Translations under genes and position numbers: made by a program
Part shown: in pieces, positions 31,773-39,160 of the stretch
Layout: the number at the start of each line of letters is the position of its first letter
Position numbering within the stretch: the first letter of the stretch is position 1
Notes under the pieces: generated by a model
What the model saw: only the letters and a program-made list of their open reading frames with translations
Told to the model about the DNA's origin: nothing
Database searches by the model: none
Assembly (NCBI RefSeq): GCF_002563895.1
Contig: NZ_PDJB01000001.1
Span: forward strand, 4,447,501 to 4,511,500
DNA: 64,000 bases
Direction: 5' to 3'
Origin: Pseudomonas lurida
GTDB taxonomy: Bacteria > Pseudomonadota > Gammaproteobacteria > Pseudomonadales > Pseudomonadaceae

Positions 31773-32579
31773 CTACTCGAGAATCGTCACTGGCATCCCG
31801 ACTTCCAGGCGACCAATACCATCGTTGACCAGGTTCTGGCCGAAAATCGCGCCATTTTCAGTCTTGCGATAGGACTCCAGCGTCGCGAAAGGTTCGCGGT
31901 CGGCGCTGCGTTCGCCGGTCTGCGGGTCGATGGTGGTGAGGATGCAGCGCGAGCACGGCTTGACCGCACGGAACTCCACATCGCCGATGCGCAGGCGTTT
32001 CCAGCCGTCTTCTGCAAAGGCTTCGCTGCCTTCGATCACCAGGTTGGGACGAAAACGCAGCATTTCCATGGGGCGGCCGATGCGTTGCGAGAGATCGTCC
32101 AGTGAGCCCTGGCCGATCACCAGCAGCGGGTAACCGTCGGCAAACGCGACCTGGTCGTCGTCCTTGCCATAACCGGCCTCGGTGGTGCGGGCGCGTTCGA
32201 GAGGGATGTGCACCAGGCGCGTCGGCTTGCCGATAAAGTCACTGACCCAGGCGGCAGCTTCTGCGCCCGCGTCCGGCACACGCAAGGTGTCACGCCAGAT
32301 GGTCACACCGCGCAATAGGGCATCGCTGCCGGGCACGGCCACGTCCAACGACGTGTAGCCCGGCGAACTCAGGGTGAGCCCGCCGCGGGTGTTCCAGAGT
32401 GCCGACAGCTGGCTCATCTTTGCCACGGCGCGCTGCGTGAGGAAACGCCCACTGGCCTCGTCCACCAGCATCCAACGTCGATCACCCTCTACCCCAAGTT
32501 TATCCAGGCCGACCTGCTGCACTATCTCGGCCTTGCCGGACTTCAAGGGGTAACGGTACAACGCGCTGAGACGAAGCAT
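31773..32579 (-). CDS. MOSC domain protein, YcbX-like
   Basis: 268 aa. The N-terminal MOSC beta-barrel domain (LSALYRYPLKSGKAEIV, GDRRWMLVDEASGRFLTQR) is followed by a MOSC domain with FRPNLVIEG and the cysteine motif KPCSRCILTTIDPQTGE, where the Cys binds the molybdenum cofactor in this family. E. coli YcbX reduces N-hydroxylated bases and uses a fused ferredoxin domain; that domain is absent here, so electrons must come from another protein. Monocistronic, ending at the shared terminator. Confidence 0.88.
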   Translation of the reverse strand: MLRLSALYRYPLKSGKAEIVQQVGLDKLGVEGDRRWMLVDEASGRFLTQRAVAKMSQLSALWNTRGGLTLSSPGYTSLDVAVPGSDALLRGVTIWRDTLRVPDAGAEAAAWVSDFIGKPTRLVHIPLERARTTEAGYGKDDDQVAFADGYPLLVIGQGSLDDLSQRIGRPMEMLRFRPNLVIEGSEAFAEDGWKRLRIGDVEFRAVKPCSRCILTTIDPQTGERSADREPFATLESYRKTENGAIFGQNLVNDGIGRLEVGMPVTILE

Positions 32580-32618
32580 GGGCCTGCATTCCTGAGGGGC
32601 AAAGCCGTCACCCTAAGG

Positions 32619-33554
32619 TCAAGCGGGCACTTCGTCCAGCATCAGACGCTGACGCACCACATCCACGAGCTTGTCGGGCTGGAATTTGGACAGGAAATTG
32701 TCGCAGCCGACCTTCTTCACCATCGAGTCGTTGAAACTGCCCGACAGCGAGGTGTGCAGCACCACGTACAGCTTGCGCAGGCGCGGGTCGTTACGGATCT
32801 CGGTGGTGAGGCGGTAACCGTCCATCTCGGGCATTTCGGCATCGGTGAAAATCATCAGCAGCTTGTCGGTCATCACCTGGCCGCTGTCAGCCCAGGCCTT
32901 GAGCATGTTCAACGCCTTGAGACCGTCGCTGGCAATGTGCATCTTCACGCCCAGTTGGCCGAGGGTGTCGCGCAGTTGCGACAGGGCCACGTTGGAGTCA
33001 TCCACCAGCAGCACTTCACGGCCACGGGCGCGCTCCAGCACCGGGTCTTCGAGTTTCTCGCGGGAGACCTTGGCGTTGTACGGCACGATCTCGGCCAGGA
33101 CTTTTTCCACGTCGATGATTTCCACCAACTGGTCGTCGACCTTGCTGATGGCGGTGAGGTAATGCTGGCGCCCGGCACTGGTCGGTGGGGGCAGAATGGC
33201 TTCCCAGTTCATGTTGACGATGCGGTCCACACCGCCCACCAGGAACGCCTGAACCGAGCGGTTGTACTCAGTGACAATAATGGTGCTGTTGGGGCCCGGC
33301 ACCAGCGGGCGCATGCCAATGGCCTGGGACAGGTCGATCACTGGCAGCGTCTGGCCACGCAGGTTGACCACGCCGCACACGAAGGGGTGACGTTGTGGCA
33401 TCAAGGTCAGCTTGGGCAATTGCAGCACTTCCTGCACCTTGAACACGTTGATCGCGAACAACTGGCGCCCGGCCAGGCGGAACATGAGGATCTCCAGGCG
33501 ATTCTCACCCACCAATTGCGTGCGTTGATCTACCGTGTCGAGAATGCCGGCCAT
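32619..33554 (-). CDS. cheV: Chemotaxis coupling protein CheV
   Basis: 311 aa. An N-terminal CheW-like SH3 domain (about 15-165: NRLEILMFRL, VQEVLQLPKLTLMPQRHPFVCGVVNLRGQTLPVIDL) is joined to a receiver domain (about 180-305) with DDSN, phospho-Asp in FTDAEMPEMDGYRL and the SKFQPDKL lysine. CheV couples receptors to CheA and may act as a phosphate sink in adaptation. The ATG follows AGGAG at 6 bases. It lies apart from the main che cluster and has its own FliA-type promoter, so it is expected among late flagellar genes. Confidence 0.93.
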   Translation of the reverse strand: MAGILDTVDQRTQLVGENRLEILMFRLAGRQLFAINVFKVQEVLQLPKLTLMPQRHPFVCGVVNLRGQTLPVIDLSQAIGMRPLVPGPNSTIIVTEYNRSVQAFLVGGVDRIVNMNWEAILPPPTSAGRQHYLTAISKVDDQLVEIIDVEKVLAEIVPYNAKVSREKLEDPVLERARGREVLLVDDSNVALSQLRDTLGQLGVKMHIASDGLKALNMLKAWADSGQVMTDKLLMIFTDAEMPEMDGYRLTTEIRNDPRLRKLYVVLHTSLSGSFNDSMVKKVGCDNFLSKFQPDKLVDVVRQRLMLDEVPA

Positions 33555-33602
33555 TAAAAGCTCCTGATGCGCTGAGGAATTGTGCAGTTCACATAAGTTG
33601 GG

Positions 33603-33629
33603 TTATCGGCGGCGAACGCCAGACCTTGA
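33603..33629 (-). promoter_or_regulatory. FliA (sigma28) promoter of cheV
   Basis: On the minus strand TCAAG (33629-33625), exactly 14 bases, then GCCGATAA (33610-33603). Box sequences and spacing match the sigma28 pattern TAAAGTTT-N11-GCCGATAA closely. The -10 ends 48 bp upstream of the cheV ATG. Confidence 0.85.
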
Positions 33630-34094
33630 CCCGAGTAAAATGCCACGTAAATTCATTGATGTCACACTGACATCATGCTTTACTGCGCTGGCCTCTCCAG
33701 ACGGTGGTATAGCGACGTTGCGCGACATTCAATTCGACGCAAGGTTCCGCTATGTAAGGGATTCCCCTATGCACAATCAGGCCCAACCTGATATTCGCAA
33801 TATCTAATAGCCATTAATGTGACGCCATTCTCAATGCATGAATGGAGTCAGGCTTTTGTTTGCCATCCCAAGCCCTCGGCCCACAGGCCTTCCAGACATA
33901 CAGATGTCGGTAATTGACGGTGTGCAAATGACCCCGCTCATGAGGGCCGCGCACCGCCGTTGCCGTCACTCTAATACACGTCCTACTGAAAACTCAGAAG
34001 CGACCTACAGATCCCAGTCATATTTCAGCGCTACTTTTAAGCCATTCACCCGGTGCGACCTCTCATCACCCGACCGTATGTTGTGGAGACTTGC
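33630..34094. other. Non-coding stretch between cheV promoter and next gene
   Basis: About 465 bp, less GC-rich than its surroundings. Two short open frames (33580-33807 and 33838-34098) have no ribosome site, no recognisable domain and unnatural composition. I see no repeat or RNA gene; it presumably holds the promoter of the gene at 34095. Confidence 0.5.
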
Positions 34095-34544
34095 ATGATG
34101 AACAGCGCAAATGAATGGCAGACCACACTTCCCGAGTTTTTGTTGGAAGCAGAAACCCTACTGGCCAAGTCAGAAGAGTGCTTGAGCCATCTGCACCTGA
34201 TTCGCGACGACAGCGATGCCATCGACTGCATGAAGTCCAGCCTGGCCAAACTGGCTGAAAAGGCCGACAGCCTGGCGTTGCAGGCGATCAGCGAGTTTTC
34301 CCGGCATATCCAATACCTGATCGCCAATGCCGCCAGCCCGATGCAATTGCATGATCAGGCGCTGGATGCCTTGCACGCGTGCCTGACTCTACTGGCGTGG
34401 CAACTGGAACTGATCGATACCCGCACAGGCGAACTGGGCATGGATGAAAGTGAGCAGGCGACATTGATTGCAACGGTCACGTTGCAGATTCCGCAAAAGG
34501 ACTTCAGTTATAAACCGCAGCAGCGGATGCACCACGCGTCTTGA
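34095..34544 (+). CDS. Small helical protein of unknown function
   Basis: 149 aa, not recognised. It starts MMNSANEWQTTLPEFL behind a GGAG site 6 bases from the ATG. It is almost entirely amphipathic helix, with Leu/Ala heptad-like spacing (EAETLLAKSEECLSHLHLI, SSLAKLAEKADSLALQAI, ALDALHACLTLLAWQLEL), no signal peptide and no membrane segment. The four-helix pattern recalls Hpt or CheZ-like bundles, but no HxxKG phospho-His motif is present. It lies between cheV and a two-component pair, suggesting a signalling accessory role; that is only inference. Confidence 0.6.
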   Translation: MMNSANEWQTTLPEFLLEAETLLAKSEECLSHLHLIRDDSDAIDCMKSSLAKLAEKADSLALQAISEFSRHIQYLIANAASPMQLHDQALDALHACLTLLAWQLELIDTRTGELGMDESEQATLIATVTLQIPQKDFSYKPQQRMHHAS

Positions 34545-34914
34545 GCACATATCAGGTCGTATTTAAACCTGAAGTTATCTGAAAACGACATACGCCATTA
34601 ATCCAATGGAGTTGAATCGCGCAGGCGAAGATATCAATTAGCCACTAACGGTAATAACGATACAAACACACGAAAACAATATAACTCCCCCACTTGATGA
34701 ACTCTGGGAATACCGCCCGGAGCATTTGCGCGGGTAATAACCCGGCCAGGCACGGCACCAGGCGACCAACGGTAATAGTGGTGGTACTATGCCCCACTCG
34801 AAGTGACTCAACTTCATCATGCATAAAAACGATTCGATCACGCATTCCAAACAGAGCCCCGTCAGCCGCCGTGACCGGTCTTTCCGCAGTGAACCTTCAT
34901 TGGCTCCATCCGCT
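34545..34914. other. Non-coding, relatively AT-rich spacer before kinase gene
   Basis: About 370 bp if the kinase starts at 34915. It contains only weak short palindromes and AT-rich tracts, with no convincing terminator, repeat or conserved promoter; an alternative longer kinase start at 34819 would take up the last 96 bp. Confidence 0.45.
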
Positions 34915-35808
34915 ATGTACGCCAACCTCAAGACACTCATCGCAAGGTCCGCGTCCCGCAGCAATGCACGCCGATTAGTCCTCGCCTTGTGCCTTGGCTC
35001 ACTGCTGCTGAGCCTGTGGGCCTACACCCGGGCCGCGCCATTGCCGTTGCTGGTGATTGTGCTCAACCTGGCCACCCTGGTGGTGGTGGGCCTGCAACAA
35101 TGGCGTTCACGCAAGTCCATCAAGTTCCAGCCTCAGGAACTGGCCGACCGTTTGCTGCAGGTCCAGGAGAACGAACGCCACCGCCTCAGCCGTGAACTGC
35201 ACGACGATATCGGCCAACTGCTCACCGCCGCCAAGCTGCAAAGCGAATGGCTCAAGCGTCGCCTGCCCGACGACCTGCAAAGCCAGTGCACGGTGTTGTG
35301 CAACACCCTGGATGAAACCCTGGCCAAGGTGCGCGACGTGTCCGCCATCCTCAATCCTCGCCAGTTGGCCAGCCTGGGCCTGGAAGCCAGCCTGCGCGCG
35401 CATCTGCTCAAGACCCTGGAAAACACCCCGATTCACTGGAGCCTGGAATGCCAGCAACGGCTCACCGGTATCCCGGAAGAAATGGCCGTGGCAGCCTTTC
35501 GCATCACCCAGGAAGCGGTGACCAACATGCTGCGCCACGCCCAGGCGCGCAATCTGCTGGTGCGCCTGCAACGCCTGCCCGAAGGCCTGTCGCTGAGTAT
35601 CTGCGATGACGGCCAGGGCTTTTCGCCCGCCATCAACCCAGGCCTGGAAGGCCAACGGGGCATGGCCGGCATGTCCGAGCGGATTGATCAGCTTGGCGGT
35701 TCGTTATCCGTCAGTAGCCAGCCAGGCAAAGGGACACGGATCGACGCGCTTTTCCCCTGGGCGCCACGCGCCCTCGAACGGGCCAGTTCCCCTAAGGTTC
35801 TCGAGTGA
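34915..35808 (+). CDS. NarL-type sensor histidine kinase
   Basis: 297 aa from ATG 34915. Two adjacent TM helices (about 20-36 and 42-60) have almost no periplasmic loop. HisKA_3 follows with H-box ENERHRLSRELHDDIGQLL, then HATPase with N-box ITQEAVTNMLRHAQA, G1 DDGQGF and G2 GQRGMAGMSERI. The frame also opens at ATG 34819; that 32-residue Ser/Arg-rich extension looks non-coding, and neither start has a clear ribosome site. Its stop overlaps the GTG of the next gene, so it pairs with the response regulator at 35805. With no sensor domain, the signal is probably membrane-linked or relayed; target unknown. Confidence 0.85.
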   Translation: MYANLKTLIARSASRSNARRLVLALCLGSLLLSLWAYTRAAPLPLLVIVLNLATLVVVGLQQWRSRKSIKFQPQELADRLLQVQENERHRLSRELHDDIGQLLTAAKLQSEWLKRRLPDDLQSQCTVLCNTLDETLAKVRDVSAILNPRQLASLGLEASLRAHLLKTLENTPIHWSLECQQRLTGIPEEMAVAAFRITQEAVTNMLRHAQARNLLVRLQRLPEGLSLSICDDGQGFSPAINPGLEGQRGMAGMSERIDQLGGSLSVSSQPGKGTRIDALFPWAPRALERASSPKVLE

Positions 35809-36464
35809 CCTGCAAATTACTCCTGGTGGATGACCATGCACTGATCCGGGCCGGCGTACGCGCGCTGGTCCAGGACATTCCCGGCTACACCGTGATTGGC
35901 GAAGCCAGCGATGGCGCACAGTTGCTGGAGCAGTTCAGCGCCCTGTTGCCGGATATCGTGCTGCTGGACCTGTCGATGAAGCACACCGGCGGCCTGGACG
36001 CCCTGCAGCAACTCAAGCGTGCCTACCCCAAGAGCAAAGTGCTGATCCTGTCGATGCACACCGACCCGGAACTGATCATGTGCGCCCTGGAATCCGGCGC
36101 CCATGGCTACCTGCTCAAGGACACCACCGCCAACGAGCTGGAACACGCACTGCTGGCCTTGCGCAACAACGAACGCTACCTGAGCCCGGCGATTGCCCAC
36201 ACTGTCATCAACCAGGCGCTGGTGCGCAGCCAGGGCCCAACCACGCCTGCCGGCCATAGCCACAACCTCACGGCGCGGCAGCTGGAGATCCTGCGCCTGA
36301 TCGTGCGTGGCAAGTCCACCCGGGAAATCGCCCACGGCCTGGGCCTGAGCATCAAGACCGTGGAAGCCCACCGCTCGCAGATCATGAAACGCCTGCAGAT
36401 TTTCGACGTGGCCGGCCTGGTGCTATTCGCGGTGCGCGAGCAGATCATCAGCCTGGACGACTAA
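35805..36464 (+). CDS. NarL/FixJ-family response regulator
   Basis: 219 aa starting at GTG 35805, overlapping the kinase stop by 4 bases. The receiver (about 1-120) has DDH at 8-10, phospho-Asp in VLLDLSMKHTGG and the LLKDTT lysine. The LuxR-type helix-turn-helix (about 150-212) reads LTARQLEILRLIVRGKSTREIA then LSIKTVEAHRSQIMKRL. It is cognate to the upstream kinase. The 3' end overlaps that of the convergent lipid kinase gene by 42 bp. Confidence 0.9.
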   Translation: MTCKLLLVDDHALIRAGVRALVQDIPGYTVIGEASDGAQLLEQFSALLPDIVLLDLSMKHTGGLDALQQLKRAYPKSKVLILSMHTDPELIMCALESGAHGYLLKDTTANELEHALLALRNNERYLSPAIAHTVINQALVRSQGPTTPAGHSHNLTARQLEILRLIVRGKSTREIAHGLGLSIKTVEAHRSQIMKRLQIFDVAGLVLFAVREQIISLDD

Positions 36465-37343
36465 CGGCGAATGCACCGGCAAGTGCACGCGCAAGGCCTT
36501 GGGCAAGGCCTCGAAATGCAGGTCATCGCCCTCTAGCGGCTCGCCATCGAGGTTGATGTACAGGCCCTGCGCAACCTTGATATTCACCCACGGCAACCGC
36601 GCCCGCACGAACATAGTGTCCAGGCCCCAGCCGTTGTTCATCAGCTCACGCAAGGTGCCGACCACTTCCTGGGGCGCCGGCAGGATGCTGACGTCCAGCA
36701 GGCCATCATCGGCCATGGCGCCTGGGCATAGCTCATGCCCACCGCCCGCCTGGCGACCATTGCCGATTCCCAGGGCAAGCAACTCGCCTTTCCAATGAAA
36801 ATCGGGGCCATCCAGCTCGGCGTAGGCAGCCTTCAACTCGCTGAACCGCGTCAGGCCAGTGAAGAGGTAGGCCGCACCGCCGAGGACCTTCTTCAAGTCC
36901 TCGGAGGTGTTGGCGGTGACCTGGCTGCCGAATCCGCCGGTTGCCATGTTGAGGAAGATCTGCCCGCCGACTTGGCCGAGGTCGATGGCCCTTGGCGGCA
37001 CATCCAGCAGCGCCAGGGCCTGGTCAGGCTCCAGCGGGACGCCGGCAGCCTTGGCGAAGTCGTTGGCGGTGCCCAAGGGCATCAGCACCAGGCTGGCGTC
37101 GGTCTTGGCCTGGGCCATGGCTTCGGCCACATCGCGCAGGGTGCCGTCGCCGCCACCGGCGATGATGTGGGTGTAGCCGTCAGCCAGGGCTTGCGTGACG
37201 ATGCGCTCGGCGTCGCCGCCCTCCCACGTGACCCGCACCGCCAATTCCCCGCCTTGCTCACGCCGGGCCTGCACGGCTGCGCGCACGTCCTCGTTAAGGG
37301 CTTGCTTGCCGTGGAGGATTAACAGGGCTTTGGGGGTGATCAT
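36423..37343 (-). CDS. yegS: Lipid kinase, YegS/DgkB-like
   Basis: 306 aa diacylglycerol-kinase-fold enzyme. The ATP site motif HIIAGGGDGTLRDVAEA lies near residue 60, followed by LMPLGTANDFAKAAG; the C-terminal beta-sandwich domain includes GNGRQAGGGHELCPGAMADDGLLDV and LYINLDGEPLEG. YegS phosphorylates phosphatidylglycerol in vitro. ATG 37343 is chosen for its AGGAGA site 8 bases upstream and normal length; the frame extends further upstream into repeat DNA. Its last 42 bp overlap the response-regulator gene on the other strand. Confidence 0.9.
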   Translation of the reverse strand: MITPKALLILHGKQALNEDVRAAVQARREQGGELAVRVTWEGGDAERIVTQALADGYTHIIAGGGDGTLRDVAEAMAQAKTDASLVLMPLGTANDFAKAAGVPLEPDQALALLDVPPRAIDLGQVGGQIFLNMATGGFGSQVTANTSEDLKKVLGGAAYLFTGLTRFSELKAAYAELDGPDFHWKGELLALGIGNGRQAGGGHELCPGAMADDGLLDVSILPAPQEVVGTLRELMNNGWGLDTMFVRARLPWVNIKVAQGLYINLDGEPLEGDDLHFEALPKALRVHLPVHSPLVVQADDLLAHRE

Positions 37344-37575
37344 TGCGGGAATCTCCTGATTCAAGGGTGCTTGGAGGATGTGGACCTTGGCCGGGGAGAA
37401 AAAAGCCATTGGATGGGAAAAAAATTGGATGATTGAGTGCATATCCGTTTTTTGGGTAACGACTGGTATTGGTTCCGCCCTTACGGCGGGTCACTTTTGA
37501 AAAGAGCCCAAAAGTAACCAAAAGGCTCTTGCCCCAACACTCGGTACCTCGCCTAGGCTCGGTATGCCCGTAATC

Positions 37576-37669
37576 CGACAGGGATTTGGGGGGCCGCCGC
37601 CACGCGCCATCCATGGCACGGGGCGGCTAAACCGGCATCCCTGCCGGTTTACCCCCCAAATCCCTGTCG
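37576..37669. repeat. Left hairpin of the composite repeat
   Basis: CGACAGGGATTTGGGGG (from 37576) pairs with CCCCCAAATCCCTGTCG (ending 37669). Nested inside is TAAACCGGC / GCCGGTTTA (about 37628-37651). Equivalent in position to the right hairpin, but with a different stem sequence. Confidence 0.85.
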
Positions 37670-37785
37670 AATTCCGGCCAGCGTGTTTGACGGGGCGCCT
37701 AAGATCAAAATCAAAAGCAAAAGCACAGCGGCCTGACAGCCGGCTTGAGTGGTGTGAAGCAAAGGCAAAGGCAAACGTGGTTCAT

Positions 37786-37887
37786 TGTAGGAGCCGGCTT
37801 GCCAGCGATGGTCGTTAACGATGACGTGGGGTGTCTGGATGAACGCGGCGGTCTCACGTTTTTCGCCGGCAAGCCGGCTCCTACAAG
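37786..37887. repeat. Central REP pair of the composite repeat
   Basis: TGTAGGAGCCGGCTTGCCAGCGA (from 37786) and its inverse CGCCGGCAAGCCGGCTCCTACA (ending 37886) face each other over about 50 bp. This GTAGGAGCC subtype differs from the GTGGGAGC REPs elsewhere in the window. Confidence 0.85.
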
Positions 37888-37966
37888 ACCGCGTATCCAC
37901 GATGCGAAGCGAGTCGCTCTTGATCTTGATCTGAGGCGCCCCGTTAAACACGCTGGCCGAACGCAG

Positions 37967-38053
37967 GCTTTGGAGCGTGGCTAACCCGGCAGGACGCCGG
38001 GTTAGCCGCGCTGGGCCAAGGATGGCCCATCGCGGCGGCCCACGCTCCAAAGC
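37967..38053. repeat. Right hairpin of the composite repeat
   Basis: GCTTTGGAGCGTGG (37967-37980) pairs with CCACGCTCCAAAGC (38040-38053). Nested CTAACCCGGC / GCCGGGTTAG (37981-38005) corresponds to the inner hairpin of the left half. Confidence 0.85.
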
Positions 38054-38204
38054 CGGAGTGAGGGCACACCGAGCCTAGGCGAGGTGGCGAGTGTTGGGGC
38101 GAAGGCCTTTTGCTTACTTTTGGGCCTTTCCAAAAGTGAGCCGCCGTAAGGGCGGAACCCTAAGTGGTCGTTACCGCAGCAACGGATATGTACTCAAAAC
38201 CCAA

Positions 38205-38597
38205 TCAACTCTTATGCAACTTACTCATCAACTGCGCCTCAGCCTGAGTCAACCCACACGACTGGGTAAGCTCATCCACCGTAGCCCCCATCCCCACCAA
38301 CTTCGCAGCCTGCGCAAACGAAAGGCTGGAAGGATCGCGCTGCTCAATCTGCGCCAGCTTGTCGGGCAACGGCGCAAGAATGGCGCGCAGTTCATGCACC
38401 TCATCCCCCACCCTCACCGCGCTCTGCTGGTAATGATCAACCCGCTTGACCAACTCAAGAATGCGCCGATCACGCACAGCATCACGCTCGGCCTGCTGCA
38501 AGAACAATTCGCGCTGCTGGCGCACATAGCGCAGCAGGAATGCCAAGGTCCCGGCCCACAACAGGGCCAGGACAATTACCGCGGCCTCAAGGAACAA
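38205..38597 (-). CDS. DUF2802 protein at end of chemotaxis operon
   Basis: 130 aa. One N-terminal TM helix (about 3-23), a coiled-coil segment (about 26-85, rich in Gln/Arg/Glu), and a C-terminal helix-turn-helix-like stretch AAKLVGMGATVDELTQSCGLTQAEAQLMSKLH. This matches the DUF2802 family, found directly after cheW in Pseudomonas (PA1465 position). It starts immediately after the cheW stop. Function is unknown; the context implies a link to polar chemosensory or motility proteins. Confidence 0.85.
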   Translation of the reverse strand: MFLEAAVIVLALLWAGTLAFLLRYVRQQRELFLQQAERDAVRDRRILELVKRVDHYQQSAVRVGDEVHELRAILAPLPDKLAQIEQRDPSSLSFAQAAKLVGMGATVDELTQSCGLTQAEAQLMSKLHKS

Positions 38598-39080
38598 TCA
38601 GATGCTCTCCAGTTCCGACCACTCTTCTTCGCTCATCATCTTGTCCAGCTCAACCAGAATCAGCAGCTCGCCGTTCTTGTTGCACACGCCCTGGATGAAC
38701 TTGGCGGATTCTTCGTTGCCCACGTTCGGCGCGGTTTCCACTTCCGATTGGCGCAGATAGACCACTTCCGCCACGCTGTCGACCATGATCCCGACCACTT
38801 GCTTGTCGGCTTCGATGATGACGATACGCGTGTTGTCGTTGACTTCAGTCGGTACCAGGCCGAAACGCTGGCGGGTGTCGATCACCGTGACCACGTTGCC
38901 GCGCAGGTTGATGATGCCCAGCACGTAGCTTGGCGCACCCGGAACCGGAGCGATCTCGGTGTAGCGCAGTACTTCCTGCACGCGCATCACGTTGATGCCA
39001 TAGGACTCGTTGTCCAGTTTGAAGGTAACCCATTGCAGGATCGGATCATCCAAACCTTGTGCGGACGCTGACTTATTCAT
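38598..39080 (-). CDS. cheW: Chemotaxis adaptor CheW
   Basis: 160 aa, a single CheW SH3-like domain: ILQWVTFKLDNESYGINVMRVQEVLRYTEIAPVPGAPSYVLGIINLRG is the classic signature in pieces, followed by VVTVIDTRQRFGL and ILIVELDKMM-like LLILVELDKM. It bridges receptors and CheA kinase. It lies at the downstream end of the che-mot-par gene run, 80 bp after parP. Confidence 0.95.
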   Translation of the reverse strand: MNKSASAQGLDDPILQWVTFKLDNESYGINVMRVQEVLRYTEIAPVPGAPSYVLGIINLRGNVVTVIDTRQRFGLVPTEVNDNTRIVIIEADKQVVGIMVDSVAEVVYLRQSEVETAPNVGNEESAKFIQGVCNKNGELLILVELDKMMSEEEWSELESI

Positions 39081-39160
39081 ACCCCTGACCCCTTCAAGTG
39101 CCGTTTTACACGGCGTGTGTGCTTCGCTGACCGCATTCGCATGCGGCCCTTATTGTTCAA

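Larger units (their letters stand above)
37435..38195. repeat. 761-bp composite nested inverted repeat
   Basis: Two diverged inverted copies of a unit of about 280 bp flank a central REP pair. Outer arms 37435-37563 and 38068-38195 are about 85% identical when inverted, from GAGTRCATATCCGTT to CACCTCGCCTAGGCTCGGT in part. Next come large hairpins (37576-37669; 37967-38053), then inner arms (37673-37708; 37926-37961) sharing GGCCAGCGTGTTT and ACGGGGCGCCT. There is no transposase or credible ORF; frames inside it have non-coding composition. It resembles the structured intergenic repeat families reported for P. fluorescens SBW25, but I cannot name the family. Confidence 0.9.

Noticed and set aside
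34819..34914. N-terminal extension of the NarL-type kinase
   Set aside because: Ser/Arg-rich, no ribosome site and no predicted structure before the first TM helix; kept only as an alternative start.
37649..38050. Minus-strand frame of 133 codons inside the composite repeat
   Set aside because: It spans hairpins and the REP pair, so its reading frame is a by-product of the repeat; no ribosome site or domain.
37435..38195. Composite repeat as an insertion sequence
   Set aside because: No transposase, no remnant of one, and no obvious target-site duplication; called a non-coding repeat instead.
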